Positions 31,621 to 40,984 of a stretch of 64,000 nt of DNA are shown piece by piece (the stretch's first letter is position 1; the number at the start of each line of letters is the position of its first letter). The position numbers were made by a program, and so were the translations under genes. The DNA lies in assembly GCA_029551145.1 (NCBI GenBank), contig JAKPGA010000024.1, forward strand, positions 1 to 64,000. The letters run 5' to 3'. Source of the DNA: Thermotogota bacterium. GTDB lineage: Bacteria; Thermotogota; Thermotogae; Thermotogales; DSM-5069. The notes under the pieces are model-generated. The model was not told the origin of the DNA. It was given only the letters and a program-made list of their open reading frames with translations, and did not search any database.

Positions 31621-33099
31621 ATGAGGGAACAAATTGATCTTCTTTTCAAGGAATTCGAAAAACTGACTGCAGGGAAGTATCAAATTTATCCTGAATCAGT
31701 GCATCATTTTGAAGGCTCGAATTTGTTTATGTGCAAAGATAAAGATAAGAAGCTACTCGTGATAATAGGCAAAAAAGGCATATGTGAGAAATTCACAGCC
31801 AGCAAGATCGGCGAGATAGAGAACCTCGATGTAGTTCTTTGCCAACTGTCGCATGAGAACTGCGAAGTGATAAAAGAACTCCTTGGCTTACGTCCAAGCA
31901 GGTGCACGAAAAAGACTTCATTTGGCTTTGGTGACAGACTTGGTATTGCCACACCTGCACATGCCTCAGCTTCAAAGGATCACGATATTTTTCCAATCTT
32001 TGCCCAACAGTCCGTGAGGGAGCTTTCCAGAACACAAAGAACCTTCAGAGACGTGCTGGACAGTGCTGTGTGGGGTGTCTTTGAAAGCGGGTATCGCGAA
32101 AACTTCGGAGCTGACGCGGACCATGTCAAACACACCGAAGATCTGTTAATCGCTGCGCATGAAGGTTATACCATGTACACGTTGGATCCATCTGATTACG
32201 TAAAAGATGTAAGCAAGATGAATCAAAAAGAAATCACCGAGTTCTACCAATCACACCCGGAAAGAAGAGAACTGGAGGCAAGGTACTTGGGAAAAACCTT
32301 CAGTCTTTCAAAGGAAAAACTCGTTATGAGTGAAGAAGATTTCGTAAAAATCTTTGTCACCTACATCGACGTTTTGGAACACGTTGTGAAATGCTATGAT
32401 GCTCTCAGAGGTGTAAGAAGGGATTTCGATCTTGAAGTATCGATAGATGAAACTTCGACACCAACGACTCCGCTTGCTCACATATTCATAGTGCAGGAAC
32501 TGAGGAGAAGAGGAGTCGATTTCCAAACACTCGCTCCAAGATTTGTTGGCCAATGGCAAAAGGGTATAGATTATATAGGGGACCTTTCGATTCTCGAGAA
32601 AGAAATATCAATTCACAGTGAGATAGCAAAAATCCTTTCTGGTTACAAACTCTCACTGCACTCAGGAAGTGATAAATTCAGTGTATATCCTATTTTCGCA
32701 AGATACACCGAAGGCAACCTGCATGTCAAAACAGCGGGAACGAGTTACTTGCAGGCCATGAGAGCAATAGCTGTGACAGATGCTTCGTTGTATCGACAGA
32801 TTCACAAATATGCGCTCACACGTTTTGAAGCAGATAAAGCATCGTATCATGTGACAACAGATCTGAGTAAAGTTCCTGATGTCGACAAGATCAGTGACAC
32901 AGACCTTTCAAAACTCTTCCAAATGCCGGATGCCCGTCAATTGATCCACATAACTTACGGTTCTGTGCTCACGGCGAAGGAATCGGGACATTATCTATTC
33001 AGAGATCGTATTTTCAAGGTTCTTTTCGAAAACGAAAGGCTACACTATGAATTCGTGAAAGATCATATGGAAAAACATCTTGATTTATTGAAAATCTGA
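31621..33099 (+). CDS. uxaE: Tagaturonate epimerase (UxaE family)
   Basis: Resembles Thermotoga UxaE (TM0440 family): FGFGDRLGIATPAHASA, GVFESGYRENFGADADHVKHTEDL; ORF extends to 31603. Confidence 0.75.
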   Translation: MREQIDLLFKEFEKLTAGKYQIYPESVHHFEGSNLFMCKDKDKKLLVIIGKKGICEKFTASKIGEIENLDVVLCQLSHENCEVIKELLGLRPSRCTKKTSFGFGDRLGIATPAHASASKDHDIFPIFAQQSVRELSRTQRTFRDVLDSAVWGVFESGYRENFGADADHVKHTEDLLIAAHEGYTMYTLDPSDYVKDVSKMNQKEITEFYQSHPERRELEARYLGKTFSLSKEKLVMSEEDFVKIFVTYIDVLEHVVKCYDALRGVRRDFDLEVSIDETSTPTTPLAHIFIVQELRRRGVDFQTLAPRFVGQWQKGIDYIGDLSILEKEISIHSEIAKILSGYKLSLHSGSDKFSVYPIFARYTEGNLHVKTAGTSYLQAMRAIAVTDASLYRQIHKYALTRFEADKASYHVTTDLSKVPDVDKISDTDLSKLFQMPDARQLIHITYGSVLTAKESGHYLFRDRIFKVLFENERLHYEFVKDHMEKHLDLLKI

Positions 33100-33113
33100 A
33101 AGGAGTGTTCAAG

Positions 33114-33938
33114 ATGAAGGAAGCTTACAAATTGTTCAGTCTGGATGGAAAGGTTGTGGTGATAACAGGTGGTGCGGGTATCTTGGGTTCGGCAATAGGT
33201 AAAGGGTTAGCAAGATTTGGAGCAAAGGTCGCAGTATGCGATATCAAGAATTTCGATGCAGTGGCCCTTGATTTGCAAAAGGCCGGTTTTGAAGCAAAAG
33301 GTTATCACATGGATGTGCTAAATCTGGAAAGCATCAGACAGGCATGCGATGAAATCTTAAAGGACTTTGGCAAAGTTGATGTTTTGCTCAACGCTGCGGG
33401 AGGAAATATGCCCCAAGCCACAACATCCACTGAACTGAGCTTTTTCGATCTGCCATTGGATGCCTTGCAGAAAGTGGTTGGGCTGAATTTGTTTGGTGGA
33501 GCCATATTACCATCACAGATATTTGGCAAGTTCATGGTGAATAGAAAAGAAGGTGGTTCCATCATAAACATTTCTTCGATGTCGGCTTTCAGACCTTTAA
33601 CACGAACGGTAGGTTATTCCGCCGCAAAAGCCGCGGTGAGTAACTTCACACAGTGGCTCGCGGTTCATCTTGCAATGGAATACAACAAAAATCTGAGAGT
33701 CAACGCGATTGCACCCGGGTTCTTCTTAACACAACAAAATAAATACCTGTTGCTGGATGAGCAGGGAAATCTCACCGCCAGAGGGAAGGCGATAATAGAT
33801 CACACACCTATGGGTAGGTTTGGGGATCCCGACGATCTCATAGGAGTTTGTGTGTGGCTTGCTTCAGACGCATCAAAATTCGTCACAGGTGCTGTCATTC
33901 CTATAGATGGCGGCTTCAATGCGTATTCCGGCGTGTGA
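33114..33938 (+). CDS. SDR-family oxidoreductase (D-fructuronate/D-mannonate oxidoreductase candidate)
   Basis: GKVVVITGGAGILGSAIGKGLA, GYSAAKAAVSNFTQWLA, PIDGGFNAYSGV; directly follows uxaE. Confidence 0.8.
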   Translation: MKEAYKLFSLDGKVVVITGGAGILGSAIGKGLARFGAKVAVCDIKNFDAVALDLQKAGFEAKGYHMDVLNLESIRQACDEILKDFGKVDVLLNAAGGNMPQATTSTELSFFDLPLDALQKVVGLNLFGGAILPSQIFGKFMVNRKEGGSIINISSMSAFRPLTRTVGYSAAKAAVSNFTQWLAVHLAMEYNKNLRVNAIAPGFFLTQQNKYLLLDEQGNLTARGKAIIDHTPMGRFGDPDDLIGVCVWLASDASKFVTGAVIPIDGGFNAYSGV

Positions 33939-33951
33939 GGAAGGTGTAGTG

Positions 33952-35229
33952 ATGAGCTTTGTCGAGAATCTTTCAGGTGAGTTGAGCTCAAAGGAGCTTT
34001 CACAGATAGTCGAGCAGATGTTGCCAGATAAGAGGCTCGAGAAAGTGCTTTTGATACACCCAGATTACACACGCCAGGATTTCTCGGACAAGCTGGTTCC
34101 CCTGATTGTCAAGCATCTCAAAGCAAGGGGATTGAAGGTTCTCCATACCCTGAATGCCAGTGGTACTCATCGTGCCATGACTGAGAAGGAGATTAGAAAG
34201 AAACTTGGACTTTATCAAGAGCAATTCGTCTTTTTCAATCATGAATACGCAAATCCTGATGCCTTGACGACTGTCGGAACTTTGGGCAGAGAATTTGTGA
34301 GCGAAAAGACCATGGGAGATCTCCAGGAACCATTACCAGTAACACTGAACAAGCTGTTCTTTGAAAAATACGATCTGATTATCGTCCTAAGTGGCACTTC
34401 TCCCCATGAATCTACAGGCTTTTCAGGAGGTTTAAAATCGATTATACCCGGCATCGCGGGACCTGATGTTGTTGGACTTTTCCACTGGGCTGCTGTTCTC
34501 ATTGGCATTCCAAGGATCATTGGTTCAGAGGATAATCCAGCGCGAGAAGTCATCAACGAAGCCTGCAAGATAGCCTTCGAAAAGATCAATTCACTGGTCC
34601 TGTTCCTGAACATGGTCTATGAAGAAACCGACAATGGAATCGTTCCAAAAGGTCTTTACACAGGCTTTGGGTTCGAAGGTTCCTTGCAGGCATACAAACA
34701 AGCGGTGAAAGCCAGCCAGAGGATACACATAATCTACTTGGATAAACCCGTTAGGACGGCGGTACAGGTCATAGGGGAAAACTACGACGAAATTTGGACT
34801 GCCGGGAAAGGGTCTTACAAGCTTCAAAGACCGGGTGTTCTTCTACCGGATGGGGAAATCATAATCTATGCACCGCATATCAAAACCTTTCATTCAAACC
34901 CGCAAATGGACAGCGCGATACGCCAAATAGGTTACCACTGCAAGGGTTATGTAAAACAATTCATAAAGAAACACCCAAGATTCGATCTGAACGTTGCGGC
35001 ACATGTCATAAATGTGAGAGGTGACGGCACCTTTGATGCGGTGACAGGAAGAGAAGAATTCGCTTTCAAGGTAACACTTGCGACATCTATATCGAAACAA
35101 GAATGCGAAGCAGTCGGGCTTTCATACCGCGATCCAAGATCGATCGAAAAAGAGGATTTTCAATCAGATGACTGCCTCTGGATCGAACATGGTGGAAAAT
35201 TCCTTTACGATCTGAAAAAGGAGGCATAG
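33952..35229 (+). CDS. LarA-superfamily (nickel-pincer lactate racemase-like) hydroxyacid racemase/epimerase
   Basis: HPDYTRQDFSDKLV, LNASGTHRAMTEKE, SGTSPHESTGFSGGLKSIIPGIAGPDV motifs. Confidence 0.8.
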   Translation: MSFVENLSGELSSKELSQIVEQMLPDKRLEKVLLIHPDYTRQDFSDKLVPLIVKHLKARGLKVLHTLNASGTHRAMTEKEIRKKLGLYQEQFVFFNHEYANPDALTTVGTLGREFVSEKTMGDLQEPLPVTLNKLFFEKYDLIIVLSGTSPHESTGFSGGLKSIIPGIAGPDVVGLFHWAAVLIGIPRIIGSEDNPAREVINEACKIAFEKINSLVLFLNMVYEETDNGIVPKGLYTGFGFEGSLQAYKQAVKASQRIHIIYLDKPVRTAVQVIGENYDEIWTAGKGSYKLQRPGVLLPDGEIIIYAPHIKTFHSNPQMDSAIRQIGYHCKGYVKQFIKKHPRFDLNVAAHVINVRGDGTFDAVTGREEFAFKVTLATSISKQECEAVGLSYRDPRSIEKEDFQSDDCLWIEHGGKFLYDLKKEA

Positions 35230-35232
35230 AAG

Positions 35233-36555
35233 ATGAGAAATGTTGTGATTGCCCAATCTGGCGGACCAACATCTGTTATAAACAACAGTCTACGTGGTGC
35301 GATTGAGACCTTCATGAACAGTGGTAAGGTAGGCAAGATCTATGGTGCGAGGATGGGTATACTGGGAGTTTTGAATGAAGAACTCATCGACATCAGTGCT
35401 CAAGAACCTATGCAGATCAAACTCCTCGAAAAAACCCCTTCGGCTGGTGTCTTAGGAAGTTGCAGGTACAAAATCAAATCTCAAGAAGATTTAGAAAGAA
35501 TTGTCGAGGTTTTCAAAGCACACAATGTGGGATATTTTCTTTACTGTGGTGGCGAAGATTCTATGGACACGGCAAACAAAGTGAGTCAACTCGCCCACGA
35601 AAAGGGACTTGAGGTCATCTGTGTAGGTATTCCAAAGACAATAGACAACGATCTTGGTGGCAAACTCCAACCAGACGGTACCTTTGCAATATGTGACCAC
35701 GATCCTGGTTATGGAAGCGTTGCGAGAAACACGGCGATGAATGTCCTTGAAGCTAACGAAGAGAATAAGGCAAGCTACACAAGTGATCCCGTTCTTGTGA
35801 TAGGAGTTATGGGCAGGAAAATGGGATTCATAACGGCTTCGGCGAGACTGGCTGATCCAAGCAGAGAGATGCCACTGTTGGTAATCCTTCCCGAGGCATT
35901 GTCTCAAGATGACTATAAATCCAACCTCGAATACATCACCGAAAAGGTCAATGAAACACTCAAAGACCACAAAAGATGCATCATCGTCATTGGTGAAGGT
36001 GTCAATGTCGGTGATCTGGGAATACTGAAAGACAGCTTTGGTCACGCACAGTTCAGTGCCGCTGAGAGAAGCGCCGAACAAGTACTGGCGAATTACTTGA
36101 ATGGCCTCGATAGGAAAGATGAAAAGGGAAGGGCGAAAAGTAGGCTCGTTGTCCCTGGCATTGCGAGGTATGAAAAACCGGGAACAAGACAGAGAAGAGA
36201 GATTGCGTATATCTCAGAAGTGGATTTGAAAGAAGCTTATGAAGTTGGTGCATTCGCAGCAAAACTTGCGCTCAATGGTGAAACAGGCTATATGGCAACG
36301 ATTCTGAGAGTGCCCGGTCGGGAATATGCGGTTGAATACTCGAAAATACCGTTGAGTGTCGTAGCAAACTCTGCAAGGGAATTTCCAAGAGAATGGATAA
36401 GTGATAACAAAGTCGACGTTACAGATGACTTCATCAAATGGGCAATGCCTTTGATAGGCGGTCCACTGCCTGAGTTTGCCAACTTCAAGCAGATAATGGC
36501 ACCAAAACTTTGTGCTTCGTACGTCCCCACAGGTTTAAGACAACAAGGAGCGTGA
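35233..36555 (+). CDS. Diphosphate-dependent 6-phosphofructokinase-like protein
   Basis: AQSGGPTSVINNSL, CGGEDSMDT (D instead of ATP-PFK Gly), GIPKTIDNDLGG (K instead of ATP-PFK Gly), GVMGRKMGFITA. Confidence 0.8.
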   Translation: MRNVVIAQSGGPTSVINNSLRGAIETFMNSGKVGKIYGARMGILGVLNEELIDISAQEPMQIKLLEKTPSAGVLGSCRYKIKSQEDLERIVEVFKAHNVGYFLYCGGEDSMDTANKVSQLAHEKGLEVICVGIPKTIDNDLGGKLQPDGTFAICDHDPGYGSVARNTAMNVLEANEENKASYTSDPVLVIGVMGRKMGFITASARLADPSREMPLLVILPEALSQDDYKSNLEYITEKVNETLKDHKRCIIVIGEGVNVGDLGILKDSFGHAQFSAAERSAEQVLANYLNGLDRKDEKGRAKSRLVVPGIARYEKPGTRQRREIAYISEVDLKEAYEVGAFAAKLALNGETGYMATILRVPGREYAVEYSKIPLSVVANSAREFPREWISDNKVDVTDDFIKWAMPLIGGPLPEFANFKQIMAPKLCASYVPTGLRQQGA

Positions 36556-36559
36556 GTCG

Positions 36560-37606
36560 ATGGCGTACGTCAGATTAACACAGAAAGATCTGAAAGAAAA
36601 ACCAAGAGAACAACTGCTGAATTTCAAAAGAAAAAGGAAATTCTTGATAGCGATCGACACAGATGGATGTGTCACGGATAACATGAATGGAAAGCAAATT
36701 CTGATCTTCCATCCGCATTTCATGGAATTCTACAATCTATGGGAGATAGAATCATACTACAGAGAAATCGCAGAATACTACAATCTTTTTTCTGAACATC
36801 GAGGTTGCAATAGATTTATCGCCATTCAATTGATCCTGCGCGCTCTGTACAGCAGAAAAGATGTGAAAGATGTAGTTGAGCGAAAAAACATAAAATTGCC
36901 AGATCTGAGCCTCGTTGAAGATTTCATAGAATATGCAAAAGGCAAGAATCTGGGACTTGGTAATCAAGCATTGGAAAAGTACATCAACGAAGAGAGACCC
37001 AAAACCTTTGGCTTGTACAAATTACTTGGATGGAGCGAGGCAGTCAACAGAACCTTTCCACATATTTCAGCCGAAATACCCCCATTCGATGGCGTTGAAG
37101 AGGCCGTAAAGCTTATGTCCAAACACGCAGATATCATAATTGTTTCACAGACACCTTATGATGATCTTGCGGATTACTGGGAAAAATACAACCTTGCAGA
37201 GTACATAGATCTCATCGCAGGTCAAGAGATGGGAACAAAGGCTCAGCACATAGAACTTGCCAAAAAAGCAGGTGGGTATAAAGATGACGAAGTTCTCATG
37301 ATAGGCGATGCGATAGGCGATCTGAAAGCCGTTAAGTCAAACAACGGTTTGTTCTATCCTATCGTACCTGGAGAAGAAGAAAAATCGTGGCGCGAATTTC
37401 CAGAAGCATTCGAAAGATTTCTACATGGGAATTATGCCGGAGAGTATGAACAAAGTCTCATGCACAATTTCAATGAAGTGCTTTCACAAAAAGAACCATG
37501 GGATCAACCAGGATATGATCACATTGAGCATTACAAGAAGTATCAAAATCTGAGAATACAGTTGTACAAGAAATTCAATCCCGCTGGAAGATTATTTGTT
37601 GTATAA
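36560..37606 (+). CDS. HAD-superfamily hydrolase
   Basis: FLIAIDTDGCVTDNMNG motif I variant, IIVSQTPYDDL, DDEVLMIGDAIGDLKAVKSN. Confidence 0.75.
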   Translation: MAYVRLTQKDLKEKPREQLLNFKRKRKFLIAIDTDGCVTDNMNGKQILIFHPHFMEFYNLWEIESYYREIAEYYNLFSEHRGCNRFIAIQLILRALYSRKDVKDVVERKNIKLPDLSLVEDFIEYAKGKNLGLGNQALEKYINEERPKTFGLYKLLGWSEAVNRTFPHISAEIPPFDGVEEAVKLMSKHADIIIVSQTPYDDLADYWEKYNLAEYIDLIAGQEMGTKAQHIELAKKAGGYKDDEVLMIGDAIGDLKAVKSNNGLFYPIVPGEEEKSWREFPEAFERFLHGNYAGEYEQSLMHNFNEVLSQKEPWDQPGYDHIEHYKKYQNLRIQLYKKFNPAGRLFVV

Positions 37607-37626
37607 GCCGCTTGTGAAGGCGGCTT
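37605..37626 (+). terminator. Probable terminator hairpin
   Basis: AAGCCGC-TTGTGAAG-GCGGCTT then AATTT. Confidence 0.5.
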
Positions 37627-37770
37627 AATTTCTGCCATTTTACATAGAACAAAGGTTGATGAATAGACTTGCTCTAATGATTTTTTAATAACGGGACAGT
37701 ATTTTTTGTCTCAACGGTGTCCTACCGATTGAAAGGAAGGACACGATATGTGCATAAGGGGGGATAGACA

Positions 37771-38259
37771 GTGTTAAGGAAGCTTATCTTGGTCTCTGCC
37801 GTTGTCAGTCTATTGTTCTTGGGAAGTGCAGCTACCTTCAGAAACAAAACTTGGAGTGGCGCAGACTTTCCTTACATTGGTGCTTTGTTCTGCCATGATG
37901 GTGACTATGTGAAATTCTGGTGTACTGCGGAGATGCATAGTTTCTATTTCATGACCAAGAGTGACAGCTGGGCTTATATTGAATTCTACATCGACGGTGT
38001 GGGTCAGGGAACTGTGAATCAAATCAAAAACAAGTGGAATGGCAAGCACTTTTCCAAAGCAAATTGGCAAAAGTTTGACTTGGGGTCCAACTTCTGGGGT
38101 CATTTTGTCGAGATTCATCTCGTTGAGAACAGAACCGTCAACGGACAGTACTGTTCTGAGAACGACATCATGATAAAGCTGGAGGACAACGGCTACGCCG
38201 CCACTTGGAAGAACGTAGATTCTATGAGTTATTGTGATTTGGATTTGAACGCAAAATGA
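37771..38259 (+). CDS. Orphan secreted protein (signal peptide, 4 cysteines in mature part)
   Basis: GTG start after GGGGGG; signal MLRKLILVSAVVSLLFLGSA; no recognised domain. Confidence 0.6.
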   Translation: MLRKLILVSAVVSLLFLGSAATFRNKTWSGADFPYIGALFCHDGDYVKFWCTAEMHSFYFMTKSDSWAYIEFYIDGVGQGTVNQIKNKWNGKHFSKANWQKFDLGSNFWGHFVEIHLVENRTVNGQYCSENDIMIKLEDNGYAATWKNVDSMSYCDLDLNAK

Positions 38260-38260
38260 A

Positions 38261-38290
38261 ACTGGGTTCCCTGTGAGGGAACCCAGTTTT
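38261..38290. terminator. Rho-independent terminator between convergent genes
   Basis: ACTGGGTTCCCT-GTG-AGGGAACCCAGT followed by TTT. Confidence 0.85.
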
Positions 38291-38320
38291 ACGTCTTCAT
38301 CACTGAAAGCTTCTGAAGAT

Positions 38321-39487
38321 TCATGGATTACTCAATCGACCCATGAACAGAATCAAATCATGGGTTTTATCATATATGAAGAACAAGAATGGTTTGTCAG
38401 CTTTAAATATAACAGGTATTGATGGTCCCATTTTTATGTTGATTATGACAGCTGTACTCGCTGTTGCTTCAGTTCCTTCCTCGTTTACGTCGACAAATGA
38501 TTGATGAATAACATCTTTGATCTTCAGCATCGTTGTTCCGTCCATCTTCGAAAAATCTGCTTCATCTGTGAAGGCATCTATCATACCCATAGCCACAAGC
38601 GTCTTCTTCAAATTCAACCTACATTCCATTTTGAATTTTGGAAGGTAAACATCAACTTTTTCTGTCCGTAGGTTATTCACCCATTCCTTGAAAAGGACCA
38701 GTGAAAGCTTACCTTCTACATCTTCTAAACTCTTACCCTTCAAAGGAAGTACGATGATCATCGACAGTTCGTCACCTGCGTAAGGTAATTCGAGAACCTG
38801 AACCAGCGAATCTTCTGTATAGGCTGCCGTGAGGCTTTCAAACATCATTTCTACTTGTTTTTCTTGTTTATTACTGACATAAAAGGTTTCCTTTTTTGTT
38901 AAAGACGGATCGAAAGGTTTTGCCCAATTGCCTTTGAAGTATATTGCGTTTGTCAAAACAAGCTTTGTCAATGAATCTATATCACCCGGTTTGATGATGT
39001 CTTTTATTCTCTGGTTAGTCTTCTCTTCAACCCAATTGTTGATCCTTTGCCTTGCTTCCTCCGTTGTTTCAGCAAAATCAACATAATTGAGTCCTGAAGA
39101 GTAGTATTTTTGAACCTTGTCTATGAATTCCTTCAGAAATGGATATCCTTCTTGTGCCCACATGGAATTAGCGATGGACAGTTGATACTTTTCATTTGGC
39201 TGATTCAGAGAACTTATCAGTTCAGAGAAACCACTATGAAGCGTTTCATCATCGAGATTGAAATGAAGTACATCTTTCATTTGCTGGGCAGTATTATCAG
39301 CTGCACCAATGTAAGCCATGGCAAGGGCAGTACTGATACTGAAAGGTGAAAGGAATATGTTACCTGGTTGCTTCGACAAAGTTCTATATATATCAAACGC
39401 AAAGAGATTTGATGAATCATAAACTGTGCCAAAGCCTATGGTTGCTACAAGTACACCCAAAAAAACCACTGAAAAGAGTCTTTTCAT
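38321..39487 (-). CDS. Secreted serpin (inhibitory-type serine protease inhibitor)
   Basis: Signal peptide; NIFLSPFSISTALAMAYIGA; VLTNAIYFKGNW; hinge VDVNEEGTEATAST; KADKPFLFFIYD. Confidence 0.9.
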   Translation of the reverse strand: MKRLFSVVFLGVLVATIGFGTVYDSSNLFAFDIYRTLSKQPGNIFLSPFSISTALAMAYIGAADNTAQQMKDVLHFNLDDETLHSGFSELISSLNQPNEKYQLSIANSMWAQEGYPFLKEFIDKVQKYYSSGLNYVDFAETTEEARQRINNWVEEKTNQRIKDIIKPGDIDSLTKLVLTNAIYFKGNWAKPFDPSLTKKETFYVSNKQEKQVEMMFESLTAAYTEDSLVQVLELPYAGDELSMIIVLPLKGKSLEDVEGKLSLVLFKEWVNNLRTEKVDVYLPKFKMECRLNLKKTLVAMGMIDAFTDEADFSKMDGTTMLKIKDVIHQSFVDVNEEGTEATASTAVIINIKMGPSIPVIFKADKPFLFFIYDKTHDLILFMGRLSNP

Positions 39488-39704
39488 AGTGATCCCTCCC
39501 TTGAAGGTCCTACAATTTTAAGACTTGTCCACGCCAAATGAGTTCTACCCAAGATTGCCATATATGTGAAACGCGGAAAGTCAGACATGAACCATACTGA
39601 CCTGTGTGAGAAATAAATATTAGAGTATTCTTAAATTTTGGACATTTTACAACCTTGAAGGCATACACTTAAAGTGTGAAAAACAAAAATGGAGGTGACT
39701 ATCT

Positions 39705-40283
39705 ATGAAAAAAAGGTTTGCACTTGGTCTCATAGTTTTACTGTTGGCAGTTGGTACGATTTTCGCAGCATCTTCAACGTTAACAACAGGCGATGTTGAA
39801 TCTCTGCAGTACATGGTCTAAGAAGAAAAGCTCGCAAGAGACGTCTATCTGGCACTCTATGAGATCCACAACATAGCCATTTTTAAGAACATTGCCCAGT
39901 CGGAACAGACACACATGGAGGCAATTGAGAATCTTCTTGTTATGTACAATATTCCAAATCCCTTGCAGAGCGATGAAATTGGAAAATACGCAGATGAGAG
40001 ATTCGAAACACTTTACAAAGCACTTGTTGCTGATGGTGGAAAGTCATTTGCCGATGCACTGAGTGTTGGCGTGAAAATCGAGCAGATGGACATCAAAGAC
40101 CTGCAAGAAGCGATATCAAAGACCAACAACGTTGACCTCAAAAGGGTGTTCAACAACCTAATGCAAGGATCAGAACACCATCTTAAGGCATTCTCAGCCC
40201 AGACATCGGAAAATCAATTCAAGTATGGGAAGATGAATCAAAAAGGCGGGACACAAAGACGCGCTCGAACAGGTCGTGGATAG
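39705..40283 (+). pseudogene. DUF2202 ferritin-like secreted protein interrupted by in-frame TAA
   Basis: MKKRFALGLIVLLLAVGTIFAASSTLTTGDVESLQYMV*EEKLARDVYLALYEIHNIAIFKNIAQSEQTHMEAI...; TAA at 39819-39821, same frame otherwise open. Confidence 0.8.
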
Positions 40284-40307
40284 AATAACAAAAGAAATTC
40301 ATCAACA

Positions 40308-40336
40308 AAAAAGGGAGCGATTTCACTCCCTTTTTT
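40308..40336 (+). terminator. Rho-independent terminator
   Basis: AAAAAGGGAG-CGATTTCA-CTCCCTTTTTT. Confidence 0.7.
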
Positions 40337-40376
40337 CACACTTTTTCTATGATCGTTATTGAGCTTCAACCGCACT

Positions 40377-40586
40377 TCATCGCAGAGAGTCTATCGATCT
40401 CATTATCAATTTCCATTCTTCAGGAGAAAACCTAAGATTCCTACCCGAAACAATCGCATGTACTTGAAACTTTCCAGATCGAACCTCACGTCTGTCTTGT
40501 GGCTCAAGCATCAAAAAAGGAAAGCTACGATCATTTGAAATCTCCACTATTTCGCTATAGGGGAACCGAAGTAAATGCAGAAACTG
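40377..40586 (-). pseudogene. Start-less open reading frame; possible C-terminal gene remnant
   Basis: QFLHLLRFPYSEIVEISNDRSFPFLMLEPQDRREVRSGKFQVHAIVSGRNLRFSPEEWKLIMRSIDSLR* preceded by in-frame TAG; no ATG/GTG/RBS near the 5' end. Confidence 0.35.
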
Positions 40587-40984
40587 CTAAGTTGAGCTAC
40601 GTGAAAGGGTTAGACAGGAAAAGAAGATGAAATGATGTTTGCTTTATAATAATTCGGTAGATCCAAAACATTTCTTGGGCATGATAATTCCAATGGATTA
40701 GACCTATGCCATATTACAGCAACTATCCATACAAATCTGTACGGGCAAGCTTGTCCAATATATATTATACGAAAGACAAAATCTAACAATTTTCTCCAAA
40801 CACTTATCCGATCAGCAAAATAATCATTTTCTGAAAGAAAACTCTCATTCAACAAGTGTTTTAGAACTTATATGAGATTAACTTCGATCAATCATCTTTG
40901 TGCTGGGACAAACACTGTTTTCGGAACCCAGCGTTTTACAAAATTGTACGGGGAGAAAGTATCCACATCCAGCCCTGCCCAGAT

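Noticed and set aside
35491-36081. 196-aa minus-strand ORF
   Set aside because: Antisense to the PPi-PFK gene; Cys/Phe-rich, no domain motif, no RBS; explained by codon bias of the sense gene.
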